Below are positions 1-11,366 of a stretch of DNA of 64,000 nucleotides, piece by piece. Numbering within the stretch: the stretch's first letter is position 1; each line of letters begins with the position of its first letter. The notes beneath the pieces are model-generated. The model ran no database searches and was not told the DNA's origin. It was given only the letters and a program-made list of their open reading frames with translations. A program made the translations under genes and the position numbers. The stretch lies in contig NMRB01001021.1 in NCBI GenBank assembly GCA_002633025.1, positions 1,936 through 65,935 on the forward strand, read 5' to 3'. This stretch comes from Notospermus geniculatus. Lineage: Eukaryota; Nemertea; Pilidiophora; Heteronemertea; Lineidae.

Positions 1-2521
1 ATGTACCCTTGCTAGATGAGCCTACCATAAAAATTTCGTGAAATTCCATTCAGTATTAAAGGCGTAATCACAGTTTTTGTGGTTTGGCTTTCGGCCCCCT
101 GGTGGCAAAGTGGAGAATCAGATTTGGCCGATTCTTTCACGCGACACACCTTTGGCCCATGATACATCCCTCCACCAAATATGAATCCAAAATCTTCAGT
201 CGTTCTTAAGTTATAGAGCGGAAGGGACCAGTAGCGGCGAGCGGCGAGCGGCGAGCGCCGAGCGGCAGAGGCGCACGGACGGCCGGTATTTTCAAGTCCC
301 CTCCGAGGGCTCCGGGGGACAATTAACGCGTGGACCCTGAAGGATTCATAATAGCGAGGGAGCACTGTATGCAGTTATTTCGGAAGTGCTGACACGTGGT
401 TTTTCATAATACCACTGATGAAGAAAACATTGTCACATGTAGCAAGGCGGAAATGGTTCGACGAATATCCAAAAATTAATCGACCATTGAAATTCAACAT
501 GTTCAAGGCATTTTCAAGGCCTTGAAGCTGAAAAATGAAATGGTATGTTTTTCAAGGATCTGCAGAAACCATGAAAAATATAAGTATACCTGAATAGTGT
601 AGTCATGTAGTCATGTAATCTGGACAGTCTGGACACTTGTAGTCAGGGGTGCTTCGAAGAACTGTGCCTGGTTATCCACAAACAAATCTGGATCACTAAC
701 AAATACTCCNGGGGGGACCTACCCCAGGAAAATTTTGAAAATTAGAAGCTCAGAGACACGATTTCCTGGCATCTGAGGTTGAGGAAGTCTTACACAAAAA
801 TTTTTTTGAACAGTGTGGTCTTCCTTTTCTTACCGGCCCGATGCCACGCCTCTTAGACATTTCGAAATAGTGCAAGCATACACAATGCAGTAGGCCTACC
901 AGTATAATAGTAAGGCAACAGTTTTCCCAAGCAGGGGAAGAGAATTTCGTGGAATCATCGATGTAACGACTGTATCACCATGATTACATCAAAGATACGG
1001 GCAGACGCTACGCCACAAGCGAGATGTTTGATGTTTAGAGAAAAAAAATGTTATCTTTGGTCACGGACGGGGGGGTTCCAACCCCTGTATCCGCCCCTGC
1101 AACTAGCATGACTAGTCTCTCTCTATGATGATCTGCAAGAAGAGAGAGTTTCAAAGAAGGAATTAGCTTCTTCATGGGAAAACTTCCAGAACCGCCTGCA
1201 TGTACTTTCAATGTGAACAGGAAATCCTGATGGATGTCACATTTGAGGAATGTGTTAAAACCCTTTCGCGTCCACATACTTTTCCTGTTGTACTCCCCGG
1301 CCCAGGGCCAAATACTTTTTTTACGAAAAACAAAAACGGGCATATTTCATGGAACATTGTTGAACATGTTGAACACCCATAAAAACTTTATTTCTCCAGA
1401 TATCTTCATGAAATTTTCACAGTATCATGTTGGGACCATTAGCTATAGGTCTGTGGTGTAGTTGGTGAAATTCATAAGCTCCTTCCTGGCCAATCACGGG
1501 GTCATTCAGTGCAAATTGGAAATTTCGACTTTATCCCCATTTTCATTCCTGTAAATGCATTTTTGCTGGCTGCAGTGCTTCAGTTTGTCCCCAGAACCAT
1601 GGTTTTACCTTGGGCAGTGTTGGGAATGTGCTAATCATCTGATTATGACGTCACAATTTAAATGCCAGTGACTTCCTGGATCTAGGTCAGGGGGGCCTGC
1701 CTATCTCATAAACAACCTCAAATTCGACAGGTAATGTTGCTTTGATGGCGTGCCCCAATGTTTTATTACATGTATGAACACACCACACAAGAAAACAATG
1801 CCAAAAACTTCCGTGTTTCATCGATGAATCTACGAAATCCATTCATCACATGTGTAGGCCTGTCCAAATGCACATGCACTGAATGGCGCCCCATAGACAC
1901 TGGGGAATACCCACCAACCCAGTCGAAAATTGCTGTACTGTGATGCTCAACAACACCATGCTACGTGACACAGTTGAAATATGTGCTAATACCCACGGTA
2001 GAATGTGTATCCTTCACTCAAACAGGGCCTTCACTCACATAAAAAACACAAATTGACAGCTCAACAAACTCCTCGTTTGCCAAGTCAAACCACCATTGAA
2101 GAACTCCAAGCTCTGCTGAAAGATGGCAGCACTATCACGGCCTGCTCTCAGCATGTGTAGAGTGTGCAGATTTAGAATTCATGGCGTGTGGAAGGTTTTG
2201 AGTGAGTGATGACGTATTGCCGGTACATACCGGGAGCGGCCTACAGATGGCGCTCCCAATCGCCGGTATGTACCGGGAGCGGACACAAAAGGGTTAAATC
2301 AATGGCCTTGGTGAACCCGCATCAATAGCTAAAATGAAATTCATAACAGGTAAACAGTAGCAGATCAGTGCACAGGCGATCTGCCAGCTTTTGTAGACTA
2401 TTCAGCGACATCCGACAGGTTTTCCTATGCGGCCGCCTCACTATTGATCTCTGACGACATCCCCTAAGAGGACCAACACCAACACATCACCGTAGAGACA
2501 TGGAACTAAAAAGATGTTTAC
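1..2521. other. stretch without a supported gene
   Basis: I see no convincing exon here. Short open frames at 1035-1461 overlap on both strands and show no conserved splice pattern. A tract at 60-140 (gccccctggtggcaaag) recurs at 44.75-45.25 kb, so it is repeat-derived. A transposon-type end resembling CAGGGGCGGAT on the minus strand lies near 1066-1101. A small inverted motif pair around CCGGTACATACCGGGAGCG lies at 2220-2285. A single N is at 710. Confidence 0.5.
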
Positions 2522-2759
2522 CTGGTGTGTGAAGCCCTCTTTCATATTTCCTGACAGATCCGCAGCAGCTTCTACCTGATATTCTACTGTCTCATAAGGT
2601 TGTAAGTCAGAGAGTTCAATGCATCATCTGGAGTATCATTGATCCTCGAAGTCAAGCAATCGCTAGGAAGCATTTTTAGCACAGAGTCCTTTTTTATACC
2701 ATAACTGCCAGTGCTGATTGTTAGAAGAAGATCTTGCGGGTGACCAGCATAAAGTGTAC
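2522..2759 (-). CDS. internal exon B of an unrecognised minus-strand gene (one frame break)
   Basis: On the minus strand an acceptor (TTTCTTTAG) precedes the exon and a donor (CAG|GTAAAC) follows it. The reading frame entering at phase 1 matches the phase-1 exit of exon A (4910-5040), the junction codon being G|GT (Gly). The frame reads GTLYAGHPQDLLLT onwards to RINDTPDDA, then a one-base shift is needed to continue as ELSDLQPYETVEYQVEAAAD through GFTHQ to the donor at phase 0. The pattern L.PYETVEYQVE.. resembles a fibronectin-III-like strand, but I do not recognise the family. The shift may be an assembly error or show that the gene is dead. Confidence 0.5.
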
Positions 2760-3234
2760 CTAAAGAAATGAAAATAATCTAAGATTAAAATGTTCTAGGT
2801 ACCGTATCCTTCAGCCCAAAACTTAGCAAAGTGGCCGTTCACGACCTGAGCGAAGACTGCAGAATTCCAAATGTCCATTATTTGTTTCCTGAATCATGGT
2901 TGCCACAGCAATCACAACAACACATTTAATGACTTTTAATGCCTTTTTAATGCCACGTCTAGGCATAATTTAATGCCAATTCACAACATCTTCGGGCTTC
3001 ATATTCATTCAAATTGCACATCTGAGTCAAAGATAACAAAACATTTTTGAACTTCCATTATTGTTGACATGATTGAGTGCACATGGTGCAAGCCAAGCAC
3101 TAAGTCAACCTACTAGAATTGTCCTCTGAACGGAACAGTTCAATGTTCCAACTGTGCCAGATAAGGCCTAAAAAAAAAAAGGTGTGGTTCCGGTAACCCG
3201 ACCGACCCTAATTTTTGCCCCTCAAATTCCCTAC

Positions 3235-3867
3235 TCAACTTTTTTTATTGACCATTTTCAACCATAAACAAAACCCATGTGCTCTCTGCACCATAAATAA
3301 CCTGCGACGAACTCTTCCAACGATGTCTGAAAAGAACTGAAGGTGTTTCTTGTCAACCTTGGTGGTAGCATTCAGTTTGATAGATATNACCATTAGCACG
3401 TGACTGGACTGTGAATTGTGTGTAACAGAACCCACTTTAACGACCTCACGGTTCATTCCTAATCTTATTAACAGCCAAGTGCAAACAAGCGTAACACGAC
3501 CTATTAGTTAGTGGTGAAAGACCTATTATGTAATTCCATGGTCAGATTACATTGAGCAGTTGGAACTGTGGAACAGTTCCGTTCAGAGGACAACTCTACT
3601 AAGTACCTGCTCAGGGATGCATGATTGCCCTGCAGTGCAATCAATGCTCTGTCACCCATTGCTGAAGCAATGGCTTCCACCTTAGAAACCCGATTTCCAC
3701 TTCATATGTTCACCCATTGCTTCATCACTAATTGGCTTCGTCTAAAAGTGATTAGGCCTAAGGGCCTAACAGCGGGCTTGAACAATGCTGTTTTGACACA
3801 ACACCTACTACAGGCCTAATTTTAAAGACCTTTTTTAATGCCTCTGTTTGCTTTGCAGTAAAAATAA
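3235..3867. other. intronic sequence between exons A and B
   Basis: This lies in the presumed intron. It holds only short overlapping open frames and a run of A at 3170-3180. The phrase 'ttttaatgcc' repeats several times at 2930-2960, 3830-3845 and 4578-4640, and the Helitron below is inserted in that tract. No exon is supported. Confidence 0.4.
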
Positions 3868-4578
3868 TCTATATATTATTACGCTTAACGTCTGGGTTTT
3901 GTGGCAGCATCTCCTCGGAAACCGCGCGACCAAATGACGTGAAATTTGGTATCAGGGGGGTTTCGGATACGAGGATTATGTTCAGCTATGTCTTAAAACC
4001 GAGTATGCCACAGGAAAAAAGTTATCATTAATTTTTGCGAATCTCATCCGGCCACGGGTCTCATCGCTGGCGCCATGCACAAGCGCCATCTTCCGGATGC
4101 ACCGCGACCTAATTAATCTATATATTGGCGATTTGCGTAATTGTTCACGCATCTCCTCTGAAACCGCCGTGAATAATGAGTCGGTTTTCTGCATACACCG
4201 TTTATACTATGTGACAAAGACGATGCGCCAGGTTTCGAACTTATTTATGAAGTGAATACTGCATTTTGAAGCCGTTTTTGCAACTAAACTCGGCGAAATG
4301 AACCTGCTAAAACCGTGGTAGAAGTCCTATGGGGTAGATGTCCTACAAGGGTAAATGTCCAGGGGTAGATGTCCGGGGCCAGATGTCCTAGGGGAGCAGA
4401 AGTCCTACGGGGGTAAATGTCCGGGGAGGGGCAAATGTCCAGGCGGTAGATGTCCTAGGGGGTAAATGTCCGCAGGGCCAAATGTCCCTTTCTAAACAAA
4501 ATTAGGGGGTGTATCCCCCGGATCCGACCTTGGGAATGCCCGTGCACATACCCCGTGCGTAGCACGGGTATCAGCTAG
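3868..4578 (+). mobile_element. non-autonomous Helitron (about 711 bp)
   Basis: The 5' end is TCTATATATTATTACGC and the 3' end is CTAG. The element sits between an A (3867) and a T (4579), the A/T insertion site expected of Helitrons. A hairpin lies just before the 3' end: arms ATACCCCGTGC (4548-4558) and GCACGGGTAT (4562-4571), then four bases and CTAG. There is no Rep/helicase frame, so it is non-autonomous. A second, internal copy of the 5' end (ctatatattggcg) lies near 4117, suggesting a composite or nested element. Confidence 0.82.
4320..4497 (+). repeat. minisatellite inside the Helitron
   Basis: About ten imperfect repeats of a 15-20 bp unit, each containing 'agatgtcc' or 'aaatgtcc' separated by G-rich spacers. 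The array lies between the body and the 3' hairpin of the Helitron, a common position for such arrays in non-autonomous Helitrons. Confidence 0.8.
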
Positions 4579-4909
4579 TGCCTTTTTAATGCCTTAAAAA
4601 AACACAGAATGGAGATAACGACATGCTTTTTAATGCCCTGTGGCAACCATGTGAATGGTTTTCACCAAAACTGGCACCAGGATTTTTCAGAGCCAAAAAA
4701 TGTACAGATGAAGGTCAAAACAGACTACAAGTTCTGTTCTTATGAAAGAGTGTTACTGGGTGACCTTTCATTGACCTTGACCTCTTGAATCAAGGTCAAA
4801 GCAGAGGTATTATCACGCCGCTTTCGGGCACAACAGGTGGTGGGATAACATCCAATTACAATTATGACTCCATGTTTATCCTAGTCAAAAGAGTAAATGG
4901 ACACCTTAC

Positions 4910-5040
4910 CTTTTTGAGCAGTGCGAGTGACTGTTGGTTGATCTGACACCACAGAGAACATCAGATGGTAGTCATACACTGAAGGAACTCCAGAGTGGTA
5001 GTTGAAGTTGTTGAACAGAGAAGACTGCTTGAACATCAGC
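4910..5040 (-). CDS. internal exon A of an unrecognised minus-strand gene
   Basis: A strong acceptor (TTTCCTGGTTGCATTCCAG) and a strong donor (CAAAAAG|GTAAGG) bound a 131-nt exon with one fully open frame of 43 codons. It reads LMFKQSSLFNNFNYHSGVPS, then VYDYHLMFSVVSDQPTVTRT and AQK. It enters with one base completing a codon and exits at phase 1, which fits exon B at 2522-2759. Codon content and splice sites look like a real gene. The family is unknown to me; an extracellular beta-sheet segment is possible. The competing plus-strand frame at 4995-5261 has no splice support. Confidence 0.65.
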
Positions 5041-5466
5041 CTGGAATGCAACCAGGAAAGAATAAATGCAGTGGATGCTATGGCTTTAGTGAGTTTTCGC
5101 AACACCAGTTTGGTCTACAGCAACATTTACTGAGGATTCTTCAATGGTTTTTAAAGTGCACTCTAACAATTGGTGAATCATTACTTTGTCGAAGGCCTAA
5201 CCAGGCTGTTGCAAAAACTCACCAGTTATCAGTCCCCAGGATTTTGAACTGCACATACTAGTCAAAAGGCATACAATGAGGTATAGAATCAATTTCAACC
5301 CACAGCCAGGAAGTCGTGCATCATACTAAAATTTGAGAAGAGTTTGTGTGTTTGTTTGTTCGCAATTTTCTCTCAAGACTGACTAACGGATCTCCCCCAA
5401 ACTTGGTGGATGCACGAGTAGACAGACCTGGGAAGTGTCCTTACGAAGCCCGAATTTTGATATGAC

Positions 5467-5597
5467 TAAAGCCGCGTTTACCAGACATCCGGGATGCGGT
5501 ATACAGGATGCAGAAGCGATATGTTCGCGTAGTTGTATGCAAAAATGCATAGCATATACCGCTTCCACATTCCAGGTGTCTAGTAAACGCAGCTTTA
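5467..5597. mobile_element. foldback MITE
   Basis: Terminal inverted repeats of about 20 bp: AAAGCCGCGTTTACCAGACA at the left and its imperfect complement TGTCTAGTAAACGCAGCTTT at the right. The interior also pairs (gcggtatac...tataccgc). There is no coding capacity. Confidence 0.7.
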
Positions 5598-6028
5598 TAG
5601 TTTTCGAAATATCAAAATATGATATTAACGAAAATAACAAATGCTGTTCAGGACTTTTAATGCCACGGCGTCACTGAGATTGCCATCACGTCATCCATGA
5701 CGTGACCAACATCATGTGATGAAATGACGTCATTATGCCACTCGAACGGGTACGACTTCATTACGTCCCCCAAGCACTCACTACACGTGCGTCTCACATG
5801 AATTTAGCAGTTTCACCACTGAACAGGTATTGCCAAGTTCATGACATGCAGTATTTCTAAAATTTCCATCCATACAAGTTCTCATAATTTTGGAAGTCAA
5901 CAGAATAAATGCCAGTTCAATTTCATGATCAACAGTATAAACCTCTTACCTTACAACTCAACACCACTTCATTTATCCCTGGCTTCAATTCCACGTCAAC
6001 TACCATTGCACAAAAACTGTAATCCTCC

Positions 6029-6409
6029 TTATATCCTTGTCTTTTTCACTTGCAAACACCATAGGTTTGGGTTCGAAATGTTTACTTGTTTTGTAGACTC
6101 AGGAGAACAAATAACTGCACTAGATATCAGAGCACCAGTGTCCTTTGTCTCAAGAAACTGCTGTACAGGCACAGTCTCTGTCTGTAGGTATGGGTTTTCA
6201 ATACATTTGTAACTCATATTGCCCGAAGAAAGGGAACGACAAGTACGAGAAGAATGAATGTCAGAGTCTTCACTTTCTTCATGTTGTGATTTTGACAGTG
6301 ATATTCCAATAGCTTGACAGGCATGACAGGTAATAGTCTCACACACTTTGCATTCTAGTGTCAGCTTGATTGTCGCCATCTCCCGTGGACAACTTTCTTG
6401 CTTGGTCAT
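6029..6409 (-). CDS. possible exon, minus strand, Cys-rich start
   Basis: An open frame of 126 codons. An internal ATG begins MATIKLTLECKVCETITCHA with a CxxC...CxxC arrangement, followed by a Ser-rich acidic stretch. It lies upstream, on the same strand, of exons A and B and could be a 5' exon of that gene. A weak donor (GCAA|GTGAAA) occurs near 6056. There is no paralogue to test it, and a plus-strand frame of nearly equal length overlaps it. It is a candidate only. Confidence 0.25.
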   Translation of the reverse strand: MTKQESCPREMATIKLTLECKVCETITCHACQAIGISLSKSQHEESEDSDIHSSRTCRSLSSGNMSYKCIENPYLQTETVPVQQFLETKDTGALISSAVICSPESTKQVNISNPNLWCLQVKKTRI

Positions 6410-6659
6410 GTCAGTATCGAGACTGACACTTTAACGTTTAAGAGTGGGGTAGCATGGAGTAGAAGAAGAGATCCACCTGAAATTGATGTCAGATTGTTAG
6501 AACGACCTGAACACAAAAAAGTAGATAGAAAACTTGGTCCGCGGTGGGACAGGAAGCATGAGTGTATTCCCGGCATAGGCCTATCACGCCTCATGGTCCA
6601 TTCAAGTTTTGCGGTTCATAGAAAGGCCGAAATGTGCCGAAACGGACCGAAATTAGGCC

Positions 6660-7130
6660 TAGGTCTACTCTCCATTCCCGTTCCGATTGGCGCGTGGTTT
6701 ATCAACGTGGTTTATCAACGATAGCTCCGCAACCGCTGGGCCGATTTTGATGAAACATACGTCAATCAACTTGTCTTTCTTGGCGGTACAGCCATAATCA
6801 CTGTCATTTTCCCAAAAAACATGACAGAAAAAAGTTCTTTCACAAATCACAGGTGGTGTTTACGGCCGAAATGGTGGCCATTTTGAAATGACGCAATGCA
6901 TCGCGCACGTGTAAACTGCACTGAACAGCGTACCGGTAGCGAAATGAAATGGGTTTTGAGAAAGGGATCCGTCATGTCCGTTATGCAGGCCTTGCGAGAA
7001 AAATGAAGATAGCAGAAAGATTGGCAAGAAAGACAAGTTAATTGATGTATGGTATGTTGAATTTGACCCAGCCGTTGCGGAGATATCCGCGGAAAACCTC
7101 GCGCCACTGGGATTTGAACTGTAGATCAAA
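6660..7130. mobile_element. inverted-repeat element, with a related fragment at 11105-11262
   Basis: The left arm (about 6680-6790; contains tagctccgcaacc and gacttgtctttctt-like text) is an imperfect reverse complement of the right arm (about 7020-7120; contains gcaagaaagacaag and gttgcggagatatcc). The same arm recurs at 11105-11262 (tagctccgcaacgcc, gacttgtctttcttgc). I read these as one transposon family; the open frames over it are by-products. Confidence 0.6.
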
Positions 7131-8041
7131 GGAGCCGCTAATTAGTCAAGGCGACCATTCATTCTGTGAGCGAGTTCATATCACAAATAAGGTTCTTCAG
7201 CTACTGAGGAAGCCTTGTGGGCATGGTACCCCCAAAAGCAGGAGGCTTTTGAAAAACCCCTTTAGGCCTAGGGGCCTAGGCCTACCTACCGTATATCAGT
7301 CCAGACCAATTCCAGAAATGGAAACATTTTTAGTGTTTCCAGTTTAGGTAACACTGAAATTAGGTATTTCCCATTTTTGCTACATGTTTCCTTTTTGGGA
7401 AACATATCAAAATAAAGGTGAAAAAGCTCTATAAAATCACTATATGTAATCTTATAAACATCATTTGATGCCAACTATTGTGGAATATAGTATTTTCTAT
7501 TTTTCTGGTGAAAATTCCTGGGTTGAATTAATATCTGCAAAGAAATACACANATTTTTTTCGGGGGGGGGGGGCAAAAGCCTGTAATAATAATAATAATA
7601 ATAATAGCATTTATTTACGTAATATCATGATAATTCAGTTGTCATTGTGTCTTTTCTTTGCCTTTTGACACCTTCCAATGTCAGTTTCGGCATATTATAC
7701 ATGTAGGTCCGTTTCGGCTTGTTTCGGTCCGTTCCGGCACGTTTCGGCCTTTCTAGGTAGGCCTAGGCCTACTACATGTACTAGGCTAGGCCTAGGCCTA
7801 CCCCAAGTTTTGTCACGTTCTGCCTGTTCCAAATGCATTCAAACCATGCAAACTCTCAGAAGATATGTAAATTGAACTTTCTCATAGTTAATTGGCAAAA
7901 AATAAGTGAAAAAACCTTGTTGACGCAAGTTATTGGGTTGTTAATGTTGTCTCAACTTGTCTCAACATGCTCAACTGAACACTGTTGACGCTTGTTTGTT
8001 GTCTCAATTTTAGAACGGTAGGACCGGCACACAGGTGACTG
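7131..8041. other. gene-free stretch with TAGGCCTA clusters
   Basis: Clusters of the palindrome TAGGCCTA occur at 7262-7287 and 7751-7803. A short AAT-type microsatellite lies at 7585-7606 and a G run with a nearby N at 7551-7573. I see no exon. Confidence 0.5.
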
Positions 8042-9025
8042 TCCACAGAACCTCATGTACATAATATGTACTGACAATATACATTACTAAAGGGAGATTA
8101 CTCAAATCACACACATGTTTTCGTCGTCAAAGTACTCCGTCCACGATTGGAATATTTTCACACGGAATCGCTCATAGGGTTCTTCAAATACTTATTAAAT
8201 CGTCACGATACATCCATTTGAAAAAAAATTCAGTTTAAATCGGTTTTTTCACAACTTTAAAACGCCAGTTACGAATTCCACGCAGACTCCGTCCATCGCC
8301 AGCTGTTCCCGAGTGATTCCGACATGGCCGACGATTGCCGATATGCAAATTAGCGAGTGATGGACGGAGTCTGCGTGGAATTCGTAACTGGCGTTTTAAA
8401 GTTGTGAAAAAACCGATTTAAAAAAAAAACTGAATTTTTTTTCAAATGGATGTAGGCCTATAGGCCTAGAGGTTCTTCACTGACGTCACACGGCCGCCAT
8501 ACTGGCCGTCAAAATGAAGCCTGGAGGCCGCCATCTTGTTCTCGGTTCGAACATTCAGCGGCCCGTAAGGACCACTGGGAGCATACAACTCAACAAATCA
8601 CTTTACCTTTCACAGTTTTTGAGCATAAGTATAGTAGGCCTAGTTGGTCTGGTGTGAAAACCATGTTGAAAACAAAGCGAATCGTCCATACGGGTTGCTG
8701 TAGAACAGTGTAAAGAGGTCCGATGAATGCCGACAACGTACAAACCACGTCAAAAACGCTGTGTTGATACTGTGACGTTGCGTCATTTGACGGCCAATAT
8801 GGCGGATATTTGGGGCTGTGACGTCACGTGAAGAACCTCTATAGTATATTTGAAGAACCCTATGAGTATGAGCGATTCCGTGTGAAAATATTCCAATCGT
8901 GGACGGAGTACTTTGACGACGAAAACATGCGTGCGATTTGAGTAATCTTCCTTTAGTAATTGTATATATTGTCAGTACATTTTATTTTACACGAGGTCAT
9001 GGAGGTTCTGTGGACAGTGGACCGG
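8042..9025. mobile_element. large foldback element
   Basis: The left arm (8042-8297) is nearly the reverse complement of the right arm (8361-8455 plus 8842-9014). Both ends carry ccacagaacct / aggttctgtgg, and the inner boundaries are cgcagactccgtccatc / gatggacggagtctgcg around a loop of about 63 bp. The right arm is split by the nested element 8467-8841. There is no open frame of note. Confidence 0.82.
8467..8841. mobile_element. MITE nested inside the foldback element
   Basis: Terminal repeats TAGAGGTTCTTCACTGACGT (left) and ACGTCACGTGAAGAACCTCT (right), flanked by TA on both sides. The left arm of the host foldback is continuous at the matching place (tacatccatttg... with ...cttcaaatac), so this is an insertion into the right arm. 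Confidence 0.78.
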
Positions 9026-9546
9026 CAGTTCGATTCACAACTTTGGGCGATGTTTTCACTTAGAAAAACGCCATGGCAGCCAGTTTATTATACCTCATTG
9101 GAATCCTCTCGATGTGTACTCCACTCTGAATGTCCTTTCAACGCAAAACCATTAGATATTAACTGAGAAAAATGTGTTTTTCAAAACATTGGCGAGACTC
9201 CAGCATGCTTGCGGTTCATTCCCCGATTTGGTTAATCTGCAAAACTGAGAAGAGGAATATCGGATAGAGTGCGCAGGAGTTGATGGCGTCACTCACTCAG
9301 CAGGTGGATGACGTCATCGTAGTAACGGTAGTAGATCTGGTGTCCATCTTTGCCGCTACACTCTCGGGGCGCTCGCGCCACGGCCCATTTGTCTATCATG
9401 GCTTGAGATACTACAAGAACTTTAAATGATTCTTGTTGTATTTCAATCACGAAATCCAACACTTTTTGTGTAACAGGCATATGTCTGATTCATGTAACTT
9501 TTTCATTTTACACTCTATGCACCATTCTGTATGGTTAGAGTTATGA

Positions 9547-9642
9547 ATAAATTTCATTTCATTTTATTTCTTTCATTTCATTTCATTTCATTTCATTTCT
9601 TTCTTTCTTTCATTTCATTTCATTTCCTTTCATTTCATTCAC
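9547..9642 (+). repeat. TTTCA-type microsatellite
   Basis: Runs of tttcatttcat with interspersed ttctttctttc. Confidence 0.9.
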
Positions 9643-10189
9643 AGGCGTCTCATTTTTGTCCTGTTCAGGGTCAGATCCAGGGGGGGGGCGTGGGGGCGTA
9701 CGCCCCCCCCCCCATTTTTGGCAGAGCAGTGATTTAATTTTTTTAGCAAGAAATAATCATTCACATAAAAACTCGAGTTTTTTGCTCTCAGATGCCAGGA
9801 AAATGCATCTAAAAGCACTTAAATTGTCAAATTTTTCTGGGGGAGGACCGTGGTGCTTTAATTCTCCCGCAGCCGTACAGTTCATTTTAAAATTGCCGAT
9901 TTTTTCGATGCGTTCTCCTGCGAATTTCTGGCAGATATTACAGCAGCATGCCTTTTATAGTGTATTCGTGACGTTCGCCTAGGACTGTCATTTTGCCCTA
10001 GCAGTGGTATTTATAGTAATTTGGAATCTCAGCTTTGCCAAGCGTATGTGACCGGAACTTTCTCCCGTAGCTGTACTGCAAGGTTGATTGTACACCGTGA
10101 ATTTGTACCGGTACATCTCCTTCATGCATGTATCACTTGGAATGATTAAACAGAAACAAATCTTAAGGCGCCGCTCCACGTGACAGTTT

Positions 10190-10345
10190 TCTATCGAAAG
10201 TTTGTGTCAGATAGTCAATTGCTCTCAGACAGCAATATCATTGCTGTCACCCAGTACTGTATGACAGCAATTATTGCTGTCGGACAGCAATAACTGACTA
10301 TCTGACAGCAAACCTCTGACAGCAATCGACAGAAAACTGCCACGT
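10190..10345. repeat. inverted array of GACAGCAAT motifs
   Basis: About seven copies of gacagcaat or its complement attgctgtc in both orientations, bounded by tgacagttttctatcg and cgacagaaaactgcc. The whole can fold back, so it is probably a MITE. Confidence 0.65.
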
Positions 10346-10487
10346 TTTAGTCTGAATCTGGACAGTGGCCGCCCGCTGGGGGAGCGGAGCGGCAATTTCA
10401 AAGTGGACTCAGTCCGGGTGGAGCTCGGCACGCTTCAACAGGCGGCTTGTATAAGAAGGGCTATACATTTCTACTGGCCGTAGAAAA

Positions 10488-10622
10488 AATATATATATTT
10501 TTTGGTGATTTTTTATATTTATTTTTTATATTTATTTATTTATTTGTTTATATATTTATTTTATATTTATATTTATTTTTTATATATTTTTTATATTTAT
10601 TTGGTGATAATTATAATTATCT
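10488..10622 (+). repeat. TTTATAT-rich simple repeat
   Basis: A nearly pure A+T tract (ttatatttattt units). The open frames translated from it are low complexity. Confidence 0.85.
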
Positions 10623-11366
10623 TGTGCCTAGGTTTTAGCGAGGAATCCACTGCTCAGGCGCGGATCCAAGGGCGGGGCGCACGGCGGGGGCGACCATAAA
10701 AAAATTTTGTTACGAATATTGCCAGTAAGACAACTATTTAATACGCTTGTCAAATGAAGGATATACAATGTAAGCCATGCGCCGAGAACAGAACGTAGTA
10801 GGCCTACGTAGGCCTACGCTAAGATTCAACCAAATCCGTCAGCCGTCTTGCGACGGCGGGAAAACCAAAGCGGAAAATCGTAATGCCCGTGTCACACTGT
10901 CCCGAAGTTGACACCCGATGGCCATACGAATTATGGAAACTTTTGGAAATATTACTGATAAATGCCAGCCTGAACAAGACCCCGGTTGGGGTCGAAAATT
11001 TGCAAGATTCTGGAAGTTGACTTTGGGGCCACACTTACATGGTTAGAGTGTCCAATTTTGCTCTCAAGGGAAATGGCGTAAAAGCACTCTTATTTTCTAA
11101 AATTTTCCGTCGTTGCTGCTGGCCCTTTATTTCGGTGCCCCTGTAGGCCTACTGTTCATTCCAGTTCCGAGTGGCGCGAGGTTTATCAACGATAGCTCCG
11201 CAACGCCTTGGCCGATTTTGATGAAACATACGTCAATCGACTTGTCTTTCTTGCCTGTATCTTATAATCCAAGTTTCATGTATGCAAACAAGGTCCCATG
11301 GCGCGGTTTCTTCGTCTCAATCCATTGGTGATCCGACTTTCGGCCTCTCTTTAACACGACGTCATT

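Larger units (their letters stand above)
9664..11366. other. gene-free stretch with transposon ends and simple repeats
   Basis: At 9668-9720 a cagatccagggggg / cccccccccatttttgg tract resembles the ends of the CAGGGGCGGATCC-type transposons in this window. The same type recurs at 10655-10700 and 31548-31745. I found no exon. Confidence 0.5.
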
